Assembly (NCBI RefSeq): GCF_963676685.1
Contig: NC_092354.1
Span: forward strand, 20,280,746-20,344,745
Length of the DNA stretch: 64,000 bases
Direction of reading: 5' to 3'
Source: Mytilus edulis
Taxonomy: Eukaryota; Mollusca; Bivalvia; Mytilida; Mytilidae
Shown: positions 1-11,285 of the stretch, in pieces
How the letters are laid out: each line of letters opens with the position of its first letter
Position numbering within the stretch: position 1 is the first letter of the stretch
Made by a program: the position numbers and the translations under genes
The notes under the pieces: model-generated
Told to the model about the DNA's origin: nothing
The model's database searches: none
The model's input: only the letters and a program-made list of their open reading frames with translations

Positions 1-1106
1 TCAAGATCATTGGTTCATTGGCAATTACATATATAAACATATTCAGACCACGGACATAAACGTTACAAGTCTGTTTTTTGTGCCTCACTTATAGGCGTTA
101 AATCAAAAATGAGTTTTCAATGGAAAGGCGAGATTTACAAACAAGTGGCATTTAGCCGATAAAATAATTTGACTTTCATTTTTTCGACAAGTGATTGCCC
201 TCTGGCGTTTTCAGTTTGTTTTGGATTTATGAGTTTGACTGTCCCTTTGGTATCGTTCGTCCCTCTTCTACAACGATTCAAACCAACACACTAACGGTCT
301 TATCTAAATATACAAATAAGAATTGATAACCACTGAACAACATTTCAAATGTCACCAACTTTACCATAACATAAAATAAACTTCAAATATTAAAAGACAG
401 AATAAAATAAAAATCGAGGAAAAAAACATATAAACAAAAACAAGTAAACATGCAGTTAACGAATAAGTTGGATCGGCGAAACGATATAAATAAACAAATG
501 TGTAACAATGTCAAAAAGACAACTTTAACAAAGAACAAAATGGCGTTAACTAAAGTAACATACACATTTAAATAGAATAATTGTGTTGATAGGAGAATTG
601 TACGTACAAATATAGCACGCAAACATATTCTTAATTTAATAACATCTTTCAGTTCTAAATGATTAGACATTTCTTTGTTTATAGCATGCCGTTATTGAAT
701 CAACTTAAAAGATCGTTGTCTGATTGATTTTTATTCTGCCTGTTTCTTTTTTCAGAGTAATTGATACTATTTTTTTTTAATTTGGTCTAATCGTTTATTG
801 TTTTGTTAAACCATAATGATCAACAAATTAGTTATATTTCATTGTCATTACATATGACAATTTGATCAACATATAGTTTAGCAAAAACTATCTCAGGGTT
901 CAGAATCGACTTCAATTAAAACAATGTTTGTTATTGCTGACGTCCTTTTCACTTACCTTTTGGTAAACAGTTGTCTCATTGGCAATCCTTATCTGCTTAT
1001 TCAAGTATAATCTGCATGAAAGATGAAATAAAACTGATGATTACAATGATAACATGTCTTTGATTTATAAATATCATTTTATTGTTTTCATTGTTATGAT
1101 TTTCAG
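1..1106. other. Non-coding DNA upstream of the first visible exon
   Basis: AT-rich sequence with no convincing exon. Because the exon at 1107 begins with a splice acceptor, this stretch is probably intron or 5' flank of the STAND-ankyrin gene. Two short pieces (near 1-30 and 960-990) resemble the end of the abundant mussel-type repeat described at 3685. Open frames here are short and biased by base composition. Confidence 0.5.
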
Positions 1107-1308
1107 GCGATTCATAGTTTGGGAAATCAGCAAGATGTTACAGATGCAGCTGCTGCAAAATCCAAAAGTTTAGACTACAACACACTGAAGAAACTTGTGA
1201 ATTTTGATGACAGTATTCGGCATAATCTCAAAAGATTGAATGATCAGAGCAATGAACTAGAAGTGCAAAGTTCAAAAATAACAAAGCTAGAAACAACTAT
1301 GCAAAAAG
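1107..1308 (+). CDS. Internal exon: helical linker of the STAND-ankyrin gene
   Basis: An acceptor (pyrimidine-rich, ending TTTCAG at 1101-1106) and a donor (AAG then GTATTG at 1309) bound 202 bases. Read from the first base in phase 0 the exon gives about 67 residues without a stop and leaves one base over (phase 1). The peptide is polar and Lys/Asn/Glu-rich with heptad-like Leu/Ile spacing, consistent with an alpha-helical or coiled-coil linker. The leftover G plus the first two bases of 10282-10365 make a Gly codon, so the two exons join cleanly. In related bivalve proteins a HEPN-type domain often precedes nSTAND3; none is visible here and it would lie upstream of the window. No domain family is recognised in this exon alone. 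The exon call rests on splice signals and phase, not on homology. Confidence 0.6.
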
Positions 1309-1449
1309 GTATTGTTTTATTAGAAAAAGAAAGTTTCCTGAGCAATCTTCAAGCATGACTGTAGAAAAAGAATTTATTGGAATCTGAAATGCTTTTGCAT
1401 ACTAGTTCTAAATGTATGATTAAAAAATGAACCAACTAAATATATAAAA

Positions 1450-2070
1450 AGAAGATGTAGTATGATTGCCAGTTAGACAACTTTCAACAATAGACTAAAT
1501 AACAGAGAAATTTATAACTAAAGGTCACCGTATGTCCATCGACAGTGAGCAAATCACATACCACAAAAGTAAATATGTTAAACATCAACAAACGACAACC
1601 ACTGAATTACAGGCACCTGACTTGGTACAGGCACATACAACCAGAGTATGGCGGGAGTAAACAGTATATCGCGGTTCAAACTCATAAAACCATGGACAAA
1701 AAACAAAATCGGGCCAAACTAAAACTGAGGGAAACGCATTAAATATAAGAGGAGAACAACGAAACAAAACTACAATGTAACACACACAGAAACGGACCAA
1801 GCATCAGACAAAATCCCACGAGAATAACAAATATAACATCAAAACCAAATACATGAATTTGGGATGTACAAGTACCGTGACACGTCTAATCGCAATGTGT
1901 ATTTTCACTCAAAAATAAGAGAAAACAAACGACGCAACGTCAAAATGTAACACACACAAAAACGAACTATAATATATCAATGGCCATATTCCTGACTTGG
2001 TACAGGCCATGTTAGCGGGATCCAAACCCACCCCTTACCCGAGACAGTGGTGTAAATAGTTGAGCGGCGG
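1450..2070 (-). repeat. Copy of abundant mussel-type repeat (family R1), reversed
   Basis: Begins with the A-rich start AAAAGAAGATGTAGTATGATTGCC, shown here as its parts AAGATG, TATGATTGCC and GACAACT, followed by a diverged body (GGTCACCGTA and others) seen in at least ten other places in this window. The constant edge lies at 1450; the other edge varies from copy to copy, as expected for 5'-truncated retroposed copies. Open frames inside it are chance. Confidence 0.7.
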
Positions 2071-3684
2071 AGAGGACAATTTTAGATATTAAATATTGTC
2101 TATCGATTATCCAGCTTCAAAAAAATGTTTGTCGTAAATATCTAATCTGGTACAAATGACGTTGCAAACAGCCTTAACTGACGATATTTTCAACTTACAA
2201 CGAATACTCCACTGCTGATTCAGTAGAAACATCTCATAACTTGTCCCTTCTAAACATAATTTGTGAACGAAATTGGCAAATACAGTTACTCAAGAAGTTC
2301 ATAAACTATGAAGGCATGTTTAAAGTAGTTCTTTATGTGGAGTTGTATGCATCTGAAAATAGTTGAAAATAACGCGGAAAATTCATGATTTTCGACCTGG
2401 CATTATGTGCACGTGCTATATAGATGTGTTTTAAAGGTACAACAGGAAAGTCGCCGTATTACACTTTTATCGACCCGATTTACTTTTTGGAGTAAATGCG
2501 TTATAAAATAATTTGGCTAAATATTAGAATTTAATTCAATAATAATTAAATTCAGTTATTGTAATTATATAACTTGGTATGCCTATTATTGATTTAAATT
2601 GACGGTGTGTTCGATTCATTTTATACTGGTCACTTTAATATGCTAATTAGTTTAGCCCGCGAAATGTTAGTCCGTGCAATTTACCTCGTGTGGTTTGGTC
2701 ATTTGAATTCAAACCTTACACGGAGCTTGACCAAAGCTATAGAATTTAAAACACAGAAGAAAAGATGAGTATTCTTTTTTAGTTTTAGAATTAAGCAACA
2801 TTTTATAAAAATAATAGCTCAACAATTTAAACTGTTAATCTGGTTTTTCTTTCTTAAATAATTTTAACTTTGTTAAATGCTTTAAATAGTCGTGAACTTT
2901 TTCTTTGGTGTTATAACTGAATTTAAATTCTATCATTGCGTAAATTGTCAATCTTTTCTTGGATATTATTTTATATTTATATTTGTAAATTGAGTAGATG
3001 GTTATACTTATTGTGCGAGTTGTTATATCTAATTGTTTAACTGTCTTAATACGCTAATGAACATTTACCATGTTATTTATTCTTAATCCAAATCCAAATC
3101 TTGCAGCGCGAAGTAACCGGTGAGTAAGCCACATATTAATTTCAACATAAATGTATATATAAATTCTTTTTAGTCTAAATATGCATGAAATAGGTGCCAC
3201 TGGACATAAAGAAAACAATCTATGAATCTAGGTATGGCAACGAATGCTATTCACATTCAATGCATTCTGAATGAGATTGGTTTACAGATTTCACTGTATA
3301 AATATTGTAACTGATATACAGATATGAATTTACTTTACTTTTATAAATACAAGTATTTTAATACAGTGATCTGACATAATTACTTGTTTGAAATGTCTGG
3401 AATAAGAATAATGTTATATTATTTTCATTGTTTTTCAGTGCAACAGGTATTTTAGTCCAGTAGAATAATTAATAAAAGGTTGTTGTTTATCTTTATTTAT
3501 AAGCATTCACTATACATGCTATATAAGAATAAGAATATTTCATTAAATGTTAATGAAAAGGGAACATTCTAAAACTATCATGACAATACAAAGACAGATG
3601 ACATATTTCAAAACTTTTCTTGTTTCTCATGGTACAACTGATTTTTATAGTTGTTCTTATGTTGTACTGTCACATGTCAGGGGG
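2071..3684. other. Intronic DNA, no gene seen
   Basis: AT-rich intron of the STAND-ankyrin gene. A short SINE-tail relic (GCATGAAATAG then GCCACTGGAC) lies near 3183-3220. Nothing else could be supported. Confidence 0.5.
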
Positions 3685-4005
3685 GGGGCGCCTGCTTACA
3701 AGTTTAACCCCACCACATTCTGTACGTATGTGCCTGTCCAAAGTCAGGAGCCTGTAATTCAGTTGTTTTCGTTTGTAGATATGTTAAATATTTGTTTTTC
3801 GTTCATTTTTTGTACATAAATTAGGCCGTTAGTTTTCTCGTTTGAATTGTTTTACATTTGTCATTTCGGGGCCTTTTATAGCTGACTTTGCGGTATGGGC
3901 TTTGCCCATTGTTGAAGGCTATACGATGACCTATAGTTGTTAATTTCTGTATCATTTGGTCGCTTGTGGAGAGTTGTCTCATTGGCAATCATACCACATC
4001 TTTTT
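3685..4005 (+). repeat. Family R1 repeat copy
   Basis: Contains the family's conserved string ending GTTGTCTCATTGGCAATCAT, ACCACATC and a T-rich tail (about 3965-4003), with the upstream body (CGGTATGGGC, GTTGAAGGC). All R1 copies share this tail edge and differ in length at the other edge, which suggests target-primed retroposition with 5' truncation. That mechanism is inferred. Confidence 0.75.
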
Positions 4006-4313
4006 TATACACACACACAAACATATACATTTGTATATAAAGAGTAATATTTCATATTTTGTTTCTTTACATTCAAATGTTAATAAAGTTTTACTTTACG
4101 TTTTCAATATACCAACTGATGCTCTGAAAAAAGGAATAAACAAAAATCGTAATGTTATGTGACTTTGGACGATAGAATTTCATGAGAGTGGTTGACATTT
4201 TCATGCTTTAAGCTTCTATTTTGACCAAAAAACTTAATATGGAGGATCGAAATTGACTAACAAGATGTAAAAGAAGAAAATAAACAAAAGCTATAACCCA
4301 AATGATTAAAATT

Positions 4314-4316
4314 AAA

Positions 4317-4347
<31 letters not shown>
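4314..4347. repeat. A-run followed by TA microsatellite
   Basis: About 21 A residues run directly into about six TA units. Confidence 0.9.
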
Positions 4348-4984
4348 TTTATTAATTTTTAAAGAGAGGCAACAGTTTTTCCAGAGTAGTAAAACATTAC
4401 CATTTTGAAAATTTGCTATTTCTTCGTTGTTATTATGTGTATTGATAAAAGTGAAATTGTTTTGAAAATGTCTTCAAAATGCCTTTAAATGAGGTCAAGT
4501 TTTCTTAGATCACTTTCCGTACCTAATGAATCATTTCTTTTTGTAAACTTTTGCGAGCCATCAAGGATGTTAGTTGACTATTTAAATATATATACTTTTC
4601 GATTTAATTGTTTCATAGTTTTCATGTATTATAGTCGATTATAGGATAGGAATATTTCTCATTAACGAAGGCCATTTCAATTGATATTCGGTAGATACAA
4701 TAATTATTGTCTTTTATGACTTTCGTTATCAATATGATATTATCATTATGAATATACTTGAAATATCTGCCACTGGACATAGACAGCCACAATCAAGCAT
4801 TTGCGGTTTTTTCTACTTTGGTTATTGCCATTGTATCTTAATACTAATTAGTCAATGGTAAAAATTGAAATATTTGTATTTCAATATTGATTCAATTGTT
4901 TGATTAAGGGATGTAACATTGACAAATGATATACTATTTTACTAATGCATTGACTAACATTGTAATTATTTTGTTTAAGCCAGT

Positions 4985-6150
4985 ATGCCGAGAGGAAAGG
5001 GGAGAGGGTGCTGCCAAACCGTGCTGTACGTAGGCAAAATCAAATACAGCTACCGGTAAACAGAAGGCTTCGCCCAAAGAGAGCTGAAATTGTAAGACAA
5101 AATATAGCCATTCCACAACAGCTGTTAATACCACCACAACAGCCATTAATGCCACAACAACAGCCATTAATGCCACCACATCAGTTATTGCCACCACATC
5201 AGTTATAACCACAACAGCCGTTTGTACCATTACAGCCAATTCTACAACCACAACTCATTTGAACCTCAAACTTCCTCAGCAGCACGCTGAACAACAAGTT
5301 CCTGATCAGGGATGTGTACACCCAGGGCAGCCCACAGCTCGTAATTCTGTACAAAACGGTGAGATTTTAGTTATACCTACTAATACTGATGTTGATGTGT
5401 TTGTACCACAAAAAATTATAAACCAAATATGGAATTTAGAATATGTTGATTTGGCACAATTACTTTACAAAAAAAAATTAAAAAAAATTTGTTTCAAATA
5501 TTGATCAACCGAAAAAAGTGCTCGGTTTTGATGAAGATGGAGACATTTTAATTGACATAAACAAATATTCAAAAGTAAATCATTATCTAACTTAGGTGAG
5601 TGGACTGAAGGGTTTTTAAATTATATGAAAATTTTATTGCAAAGATTCCCGGAATTGGCAAATGAATTGATTAGCTACATGACGATTATAAGGGGGTGTA
5701 ACTTTTGAGAACGTTTATAAATTTGACATGCAATTTCGACTTAGAGAAGCTCGTGATCATATGCGTGCATGGGACGTCATTGATGGGCAGCTATGGCTTC
5801 CGTTTATTGCAGTAGGCATAAATCATGTGCCACAGACATCTTCTTATACTTCTCACACAGTTATTAGTCCTTGCTACGATTATAATTTTAAGGCCGTTTG
5901 TACTCGTATGAATTGTGTATACAGCCATGAATTCATGTATAAGATGTAGCCAGTTCCATCCTTCGATGTACTGTACAAATTATTCATATAACAAGAATAA
6001 TCCTCGAAGTTCTGTAACTTCGGACTATTCTGCTCCTAGGTATCAAAACTACCCTAGGGCACCTGATGCAAACAATTTTGCACCAAGGTATCAGTCCAGT
6101 GCTAGAGCAGTCAAACAGGTTTTTGAATACACATGGAAATTTTAACCCAA
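4985..6150 (+). pseudogene. Gag-like ORF remnant with Pro/Gln repeats and CCCH finger
   Basis: Starts near an ATG at 4985 with a short basic stretch. A Pro/Gln/Leu-rich repeat tract follows (5120-5240), then pieces in shifting frames: residues around VPQKIINQIW (about 5400), a Trp-rich segment with ELISYMTIIRG (5660-5690), MQFRLREARDHMRAWDVIDG (5728-5787) and a finger with spacing C-x8-C-x4-C-x3-H (5872-5928). The frame then shifts near 5935 and continues as a Tyr/Pro/Arg/Asn-rich tail with a repeated APRYQ motif to about 6150. At least three frame breaks or stops are visible. The order matches Gag-like proteins of DIRS/Ngaro-type elements as I recall them. Confidence 0.55.
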
Positions 6151-6299
6151 ATACTCGTTTTTCGATAAATAATTAAAGATTTCCCTGTCAGCAGGCAAAT
6201 GTTCCACGGATGCAATTTAATCATTTCAAATTTTATAATTTTGTTTACAGCTTGCAATCACAGTATGATATTATGGTTTTCGAGCACATCATACAAGCA

Positions 6300-6420
6300 A
6301 AACATTGAAGTCTGTTTTACAAGATCCAAATTTAGCTTGGAAAAATCATGAGTGAATTGAAAAATGGTAGAATTACGGGGCCTTTTTATTATCGACCTAT
6401 TTCTAATCTACGTGTTTGGA
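6300..6420 (+). pseudogene. Reverse transcriptase N-terminal remnant
   Basis: A frame reading LKNGRITGPFYYRPISNLRV (6352-6411) resembles the conserved opening of DIRS-class RT domains (E-x-GRIxGPF followed by PxxNLRxSPLG). The expected downstream catalytic motifs are absent. It sits between the Gag-like and recombinase-like remnants in the expected order. Confidence 0.5.
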
Positions 6421-6639
6421 AAATAATTTTAGAAATTATAATGGCATTTCTTATATTTTGGGTGACAAGTGGTTGTCGAGTTCTGTTTTAAATCTCTTTA
6501 CCGGTAGTGTAAGAGTTATTCAAATACTTGGCTTATGTATCAAATGGACTAATTTAATTTCAAAACTTTAAACATAAACTAAACCTGTATGACGTATGGC
6601 CATGCCCCGTTTCACATTTAGTTAATAGTAGCTGACATA

Positions 6640-6960
6640 TTTAAGGATGAATATTCTTATTCCACTGGGAATGCGTACCTTTCAGGCATTATGTTTAATC
6701 ATAAGATCAATGGTTTATTGGACAACACTCATTCTTTTATTGTTCAAAAGATGCTCAGTGACATAAGCGACACGTCTGTCGTAAGCCTATTACTATTGGT
6801 ATATTAACTAGACTTTTAGATGCGCTTAATTTAGTTTGTTATTCAATATATGAAACATGTTTATTCAAAGCTTCATTTTCAGCTAGAATTTTGGGTTTCT
6901 TAGTTTTGGAGAAATTGCAAATTCAAGTTTTTATGAAAATCTTATTGTAAAACGATCCAA
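6640..6960 (+). pseudogene. Tyrosine recombinase remnant
   Basis: A first frame (about 6646-6750) reads like the N-terminal SAM-like domain of DIRS/Ngaro integrases (AYLSGIMFNHKINGL, then FIVQKML). A second frame (about 6806-6920) reads TRLLDALNLVCYSIYETCLF and then ARILGFLVLEKLQ. In active enzymes the equivalent of the last motif is GFLRxGEI with a catalytic arginine; a valine stands there here. Stops and a frameshift separate the two parts. The catalytic loss is an inference from motif alignment by eye. Confidence 0.55.
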
Positions 6961-7169
6961 GATATAATTTGATGCTTATTCAGGGTCACTTATTATAAAA
7001 GTTCCTTCTCAGAAAACAGATCAGCTGGGTAATTCAGTAACGACAATTCTGGAAAAGAATAAACTACTTCAATTTGTCCTGTCCGGTTGATGTCGGACTA
7101 CATTGCTGAGACACAAAGACGATGGACATTTTCATACACTTTAAAAAAAGGTTATGTATGAACAAACCT

Positions 7170-7305
7170 TGTATAGTTGAAACACTTAAATACAGGGTAC
7201 CTGAAAGATATTTGGGTAATTGGCTCTTTTATTGTCATAGGAGCTGTCATATTAAACTTATAGGTGCATCGTTCGGATTAGAGATAGTTGGGTGTATTCC
7301 AGGAG
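7170..7305 (+). pseudogene. SGNH-hydrolase-like fragment of the retrotransposon
   Basis: A frame reading KDIWVIGSFIVIGAV (about 7206-7250) resembles the opening of the SGNH-type domain in Ngaro-like elements, where the motif is IxGSSIV with a nucleophile serine. A second frame gives GASFGLEIVGC, like the following GxxLGL block. It is short and frameshifted, so confidence rests mainly on its position after the recombinase remnant. Confidence 0.4.
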
Positions 7306-7489
7306 CTCTGAAAATGTTATGTATATATTTTCTTTAAATTTCCTCATTGTTTGGTTTTCCCTTACAATGAATAACATAGCTTAGATGTTGACAGTATTGC
7401 ATTTTAGCTGGGGTTTATGTTGATGTTGCCACATGAATATCAATGAAATGAAGTTCTAAGTATTGAATTTAAGTTGATGTTGAAGTTTT

Positions 7490-7810
7490 TGATGTTTGTG
7501 TTGAAGTTGATAATAATGTTGAAGTTGATAATATTGAAGTTGATAATAATGTTGTAGTTGATAATATTGAAGTTGATAATAATATTGAAGTTGATAATAT
7601 TGAAGTTGATAATAATGTTGAAGTTGATAATAATGTTGAAGTTGGTAATAATGTTGAAGTTGGTAATATTTAAGTTGATAATAATGTTGAAGTTGATAAT
7701 GATGTTGAGTTGATAATGATGTTGTTAATATTGTTGATGTTGAAATTGATTATGATGTTGAAGTTGATAATGACATCGAAGTTGATAATGATGTTGAAGT
7801 TGATTGATGT
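7490..7810. repeat. Degenerate minisatellite, GTTGAAGTTGATAAT unit
   Basis: About 20 units of 12-18 bases built from GTTGAAGTTGATAAT(AAT). One plus-strand frame reads as acidic VEVDN/NIEVDN repeats until a stop near 7672; another reads as Leu/Ile/Lys repeats. There is no start context or flanking exon to argue for translation. Confidence 0.85.
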
Positions 7811-8193
7811 TGATTCTTGCTGTTAAATTTGTCATGCGGTAAATTTTATGGCGGATTACAAGTTGTGCAACTAGTTACTCAACTTGTAATTTTGGCGGAA
7901 TTTACTTTAAGCTGCTATGGACTACCCAGTGGCTCCTGATATAACTTTGTTACTGCTGGATAATCCTTCAGTAATTCAATCGTCATCAAGTTTTGATTGA
8001 CAAGTTGATTGTGTTTCTTTCTTGCAATAATGCCATGACAAATTTACAGCCAAATAAAACATAATTTCTTTAGTGATTTTGATTTATAGTTTATTCGTTG
8101 GATTCATTAATTACATCATGAGGTCAAACAATGAGAATACAGATTTAAACAATACAAGTACACTTACATTTTATCTAGGCCCCCCTTTCAATC

Positions 8194-8198
<5 letters not shown>

Positions 8199-8229
<31 letters not shown>
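8199..8229. repeat. TA microsatellite
   Basis: An uninterrupted run of about 14 TA units starting in a GTGTGTA context. Confidence 0.9.
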
Positions 8230-8233
<4 letters not shown>

Positions 8234-8524
8234 AACTGCTTTGTATAGTTATATGCCGTTATAAGGCCATTTTGCGGAAATAATTTGTAGTCATAATTAA
8301 GCTTATTTCTTAATCATTTTATAATTTCCGAAGTCTTATGAACTCTTTATTTTGTTTGGTATAGATGTTTATTCTTTTAAGTTGAATTTAACAGGGAAAG
8401 TGAATATCATTGTAGGGTGCGCTTAGTTTCAGGTGTGTTTGTTTTGTTTTGTATTCAAGTCAATGAACAAACATTTGGGCCCTCAATGATCTTCAACTTT
8501 TTACTTGTTTGGCATTATAATCAT

Positions 8525-8610
8525 TTTGATCTGAGCGTCACTGATGAATCTTATGTAGACGAAACGCGCGTCTGGCGTATTAAATTATAATCCTGGTACC
8601 TTTGATAACT
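8525..8610 (+). repeat. Dispersed repeat (family R2) copy
   Basis: Carries the R2 core: GCGTCACTGATGA, then GACGAAACGCGCGTCTGGCG, then CTGGTACCTTTGATAACTA. The same core in reverse opens each unit of the tandem array at 11286-12560 and recurs at 21745, 22355, 23280 and, weakly, 26095. Confidence 0.75.
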
Positions 8611-10281
8611 AATTAATCAGGTCAAATAAAGGAGGAAGTACATTTCAATACTCAATCGATAGTGGAACCGCTGGGGTTCTGGGACCTACCCTTTTCGTAT
8701 AATTTAGATTAAAAAAATAAACAAAGTTTAAAAGACACATTGTCGGCATTGGATCCTTTTCAGTCGAATTCGCAGCGATTTATTTTCGAGTTTTTTTCGT
8801 TTGCTTGATATGTTATATATATACAGAAAGCAACACTATTATTGTTATGCAAACTATCATCACACTCGTATGTTGACGTCGTTCAAGGGCAAACCCTCTC
8901 AGACTGCTGCTGTCTGAAATAACTTACCCAAGATCAGTACTCAGTGTCATAGGTCGGTTTGTTAGTTGATAATTGTGTGATTTATATCAATCTGAAGAGT
9001 CATACCGTTTTTAAACTACTTTTATATCACCAAGCTGCAAGGCCATATGAGCATTTCTGATCACATTGCGTACGTGGTCTGAAACCACTTTGCCAAATTT
9101 TACCAATATTGGCCAAAAATATCATTGGGTTTTTAGTTTAAAATATCTGTACGATTCCGTTTGTCAACCAAGACGGCCGACATAGCTAAAATAGAACTAA
9201 AGTGCAAGTTTTGCTTATTATTATGAAAACCGCTAAAAAAGAGAATTTCTGATATGAGCAAATTTATTTAGAATGTTGAGTTCTAGCTATTGTCCGTTTA
9301 CGTCAAAACAGTCAGACGATTTTTTTTGGTAAATAATGAATGTTGCCATTTTTTCCTCTTTTACAATATATCTCAAAAATAAAGATAGATAGAGAAAAAA
9401 AAATCGCAAAACTGATCTGCAAGACAAGATCCACAAATAAGACACAAAAACTAAAATCGTCAGACGACACTTTATATGTATTGGCCTTTCATGACGATTT
9501 TTCCGAATTTTTTGCGTTTTGTCTAATAACAAAATTAAAAAAAAACTCTATCTCAATGGAAACCTTAAAAAGCAGTTATCATCAAAAGTTAAGATATACT
9601 AGTAATGAGACTTGACAAATTAATTTAATCTGTAATGAAGTAACTGTCCATAAGTGACGATTTCCCATTATTTTCAATGTTTGCCTATTATCTGGAAAAT
9701 TGTAATATAAGATTAGAAACAGTGAAAAGCATAAATGGACAACAAGGCGAGATCTACAGTAAAATCACAGTGAATTTAATCTTCATACAACTGGTTAATG
9801 AAGTTATTGCCCTTTACTGGTTCTTTTTACGTTTTTTTAATACTAAAACTAGAATGATTAAAAGAAAGGAAAAGTTATCAACAGGATACGATCTTTAAAG
9901 TTGTCAAAATAATTGAAATGTTCAGTTAACTCATACTTGCGTTGTTTCCCTTTAAAAAATGTTAACTACTAATTTTCCATGTTGTAGATAGTGGTTAGGG
10001 ACACAGGCTCTTCGGGGTCTGTTTATATCGTTTGGTTTCACGGTTTGCTGTTACATGAACTTCCCATGTTAAATAAAGGGTTGCAATTGTTTTATTTGTC
10101 TTGTTGAGGCCATTTAAAGTTTTTTATAAGGTATATGTTTTGCTCGTCTGTAAAGGTCGTGCATGTCCCATCTTCCAATTCTTATATTAACATATGTTTT
10201 GCATGATAATTTTGAATTTAACATTACGCTTATGCGATTCGCGTAGTATAATAGACAACAGAATTTCTGTTCGTATTTCAG
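8611..10281. other. Intronic DNA, no gene seen
   Basis: AT-rich intron between the first two visible exons of the STAND-ankyrin gene. Overlapping open frames on both strands near 9290-9620 lack splice or domain support. Confidence 0.5.
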
Positions 10282-10365
10282 GAACAGAAGAACATTCAGA
10301 TCTAAAAGAGAAAATTACGAAAATAGAAATTGAGCAGGAAGAATGTATACCAAAGAATATTAGAG
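10282..10365 (+). CDS. Internal exon: short linker of the STAND-ankyrin gene
   Basis: Eighty-four bases lie between an acceptor (CGTATTTCAG, ending 10281) and a donor (AGAG then GTATAT at 10366). It opens with two bases that complete the Gly codon from 1107-1308, runs 27 codons (TEEHSDLKEKITKIEIEQEE, then CIPKNIRG-like residues) and ends on one base, which with the first two bases of 13621 makes an Asp codon. Its length is a multiple of three, so skipping it would keep the frame. The peptide is charged and helix-prone, between the upstream coiled-coil segment and the NTPase. The phase match at both ends is the main evidence. Confidence 0.65.
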
Positions 10366-11285
10366 GTATATATTAGTTGATGTCATGTGTTTTAATATTT
10401 TATATTTTCACAATAAAAGCCTGTAATAATACTAACTAGTACTTGTAGAGAATATTCATTAAGTATTTGCCACAGGACGTCAAACATTATAAAATTGAAA
10501 AACAATAAAAACCCTCCACATGTTTGTCTACTACACATTCGATCTACAAACTAGTCGTGGGTAAAAAAAGGTTATACATGACCAAATACGGTAATTTTTA
10601 ATCGTGTTAGAATGGCTGACAGTTGATCATTACAGCTGTCATTTAAATTTGCTAGAGCATTTGGAAATCGACCACTCAAAGGCAAAATAATATGCAATAT
10701 AGAGTGTTGATGGGGTAACAAAAAGAGAATAGAGCCAAATCTATAAATGAATAGAGAACAATGACCCAACAAAAATAATTGGAGAAAAATGGGTAGTACA
10801 AATATTAAGAATGACAGTGGTAAAAAAAGAAAAGAATACACTACTGATTATAGAAATGAACCCTGTACAGAACAAAGACATCATGTATTTACGAATGACT
10901 ATAATAGTAAAATAGTGTGCATGATAGACGACGGGGAATACAAACTTACACTTGTCCGTACATACATCATGTACTTTCGAAAATTGGTTTTCATAGTCTA
11001 GCTTGTGTACACAAAATATTTTGAATGTATTTCATATTGCTTTTGTGATTCAGTAACACATATCAATTATTGTGCTTGTTTGTTTGTATGTAAATTTATC
11101 AATTATTCGAGGCAACCCTGAAGAGCTGCGAGGGTACAGTAGAATCCGTAAATACTCCCTATTACAGATTCACAATGAGTATATGATTCCGACTGAAGTC
11201 CGAATACGAGTCACAGTTCAAGTAACGGGGGTTATCTCAAAATGATAAAATCAGTGTTAGTATTGTACAGTATAATGTTTATCGA
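10366..11285. other. Intronic DNA, no gene seen
   Basis: First part of the 3.26-kb intron before the long exon. It includes a weak SINE-tail relic near 10450-10485. Open frames on both strands are short and unsupported. Confidence 0.5.

Larger units (their letters stand above)
4985..7310 (+). mobile_element. Decayed tyrosine-recombinase retrotransposon (DIRS/Ngaro-like)
   Basis: Four remnants occur in order on one strand: a Gag-like region with a CCCH-type finger (4985-6150), a short piece like the start of a DIRS-class reverse transcriptase (6300-6420), a tyrosine-recombinase-like piece (6640-6960) and a short piece like the SGNH-hydrolase-type domain that some Ngaro-type elements carry (7170-7305). 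Each is interrupted by stops and frameshifts, so the element cannot encode its proteins. The RT is reduced to about 40 residues with most of the domain missing, so a large internal deletion is likely. It lies in the first visible intron of the STAND-ankyrin gene. Terminal repeats were not found. Family assignment is from recalled motif patterns. Confidence 0.6.

Noticed and set aside
1585..1800. Opposed open frames near 1545-1800
   Set aside because: They lie within an R1 repeat copy and recur as broken pieces in other copies.
7122..7337. 71-codon plus-strand frame taken as a gene
   Set aside because: It overlaps the SGNH-like remnant in a different frame and is explained by the decayed retrotransposon.
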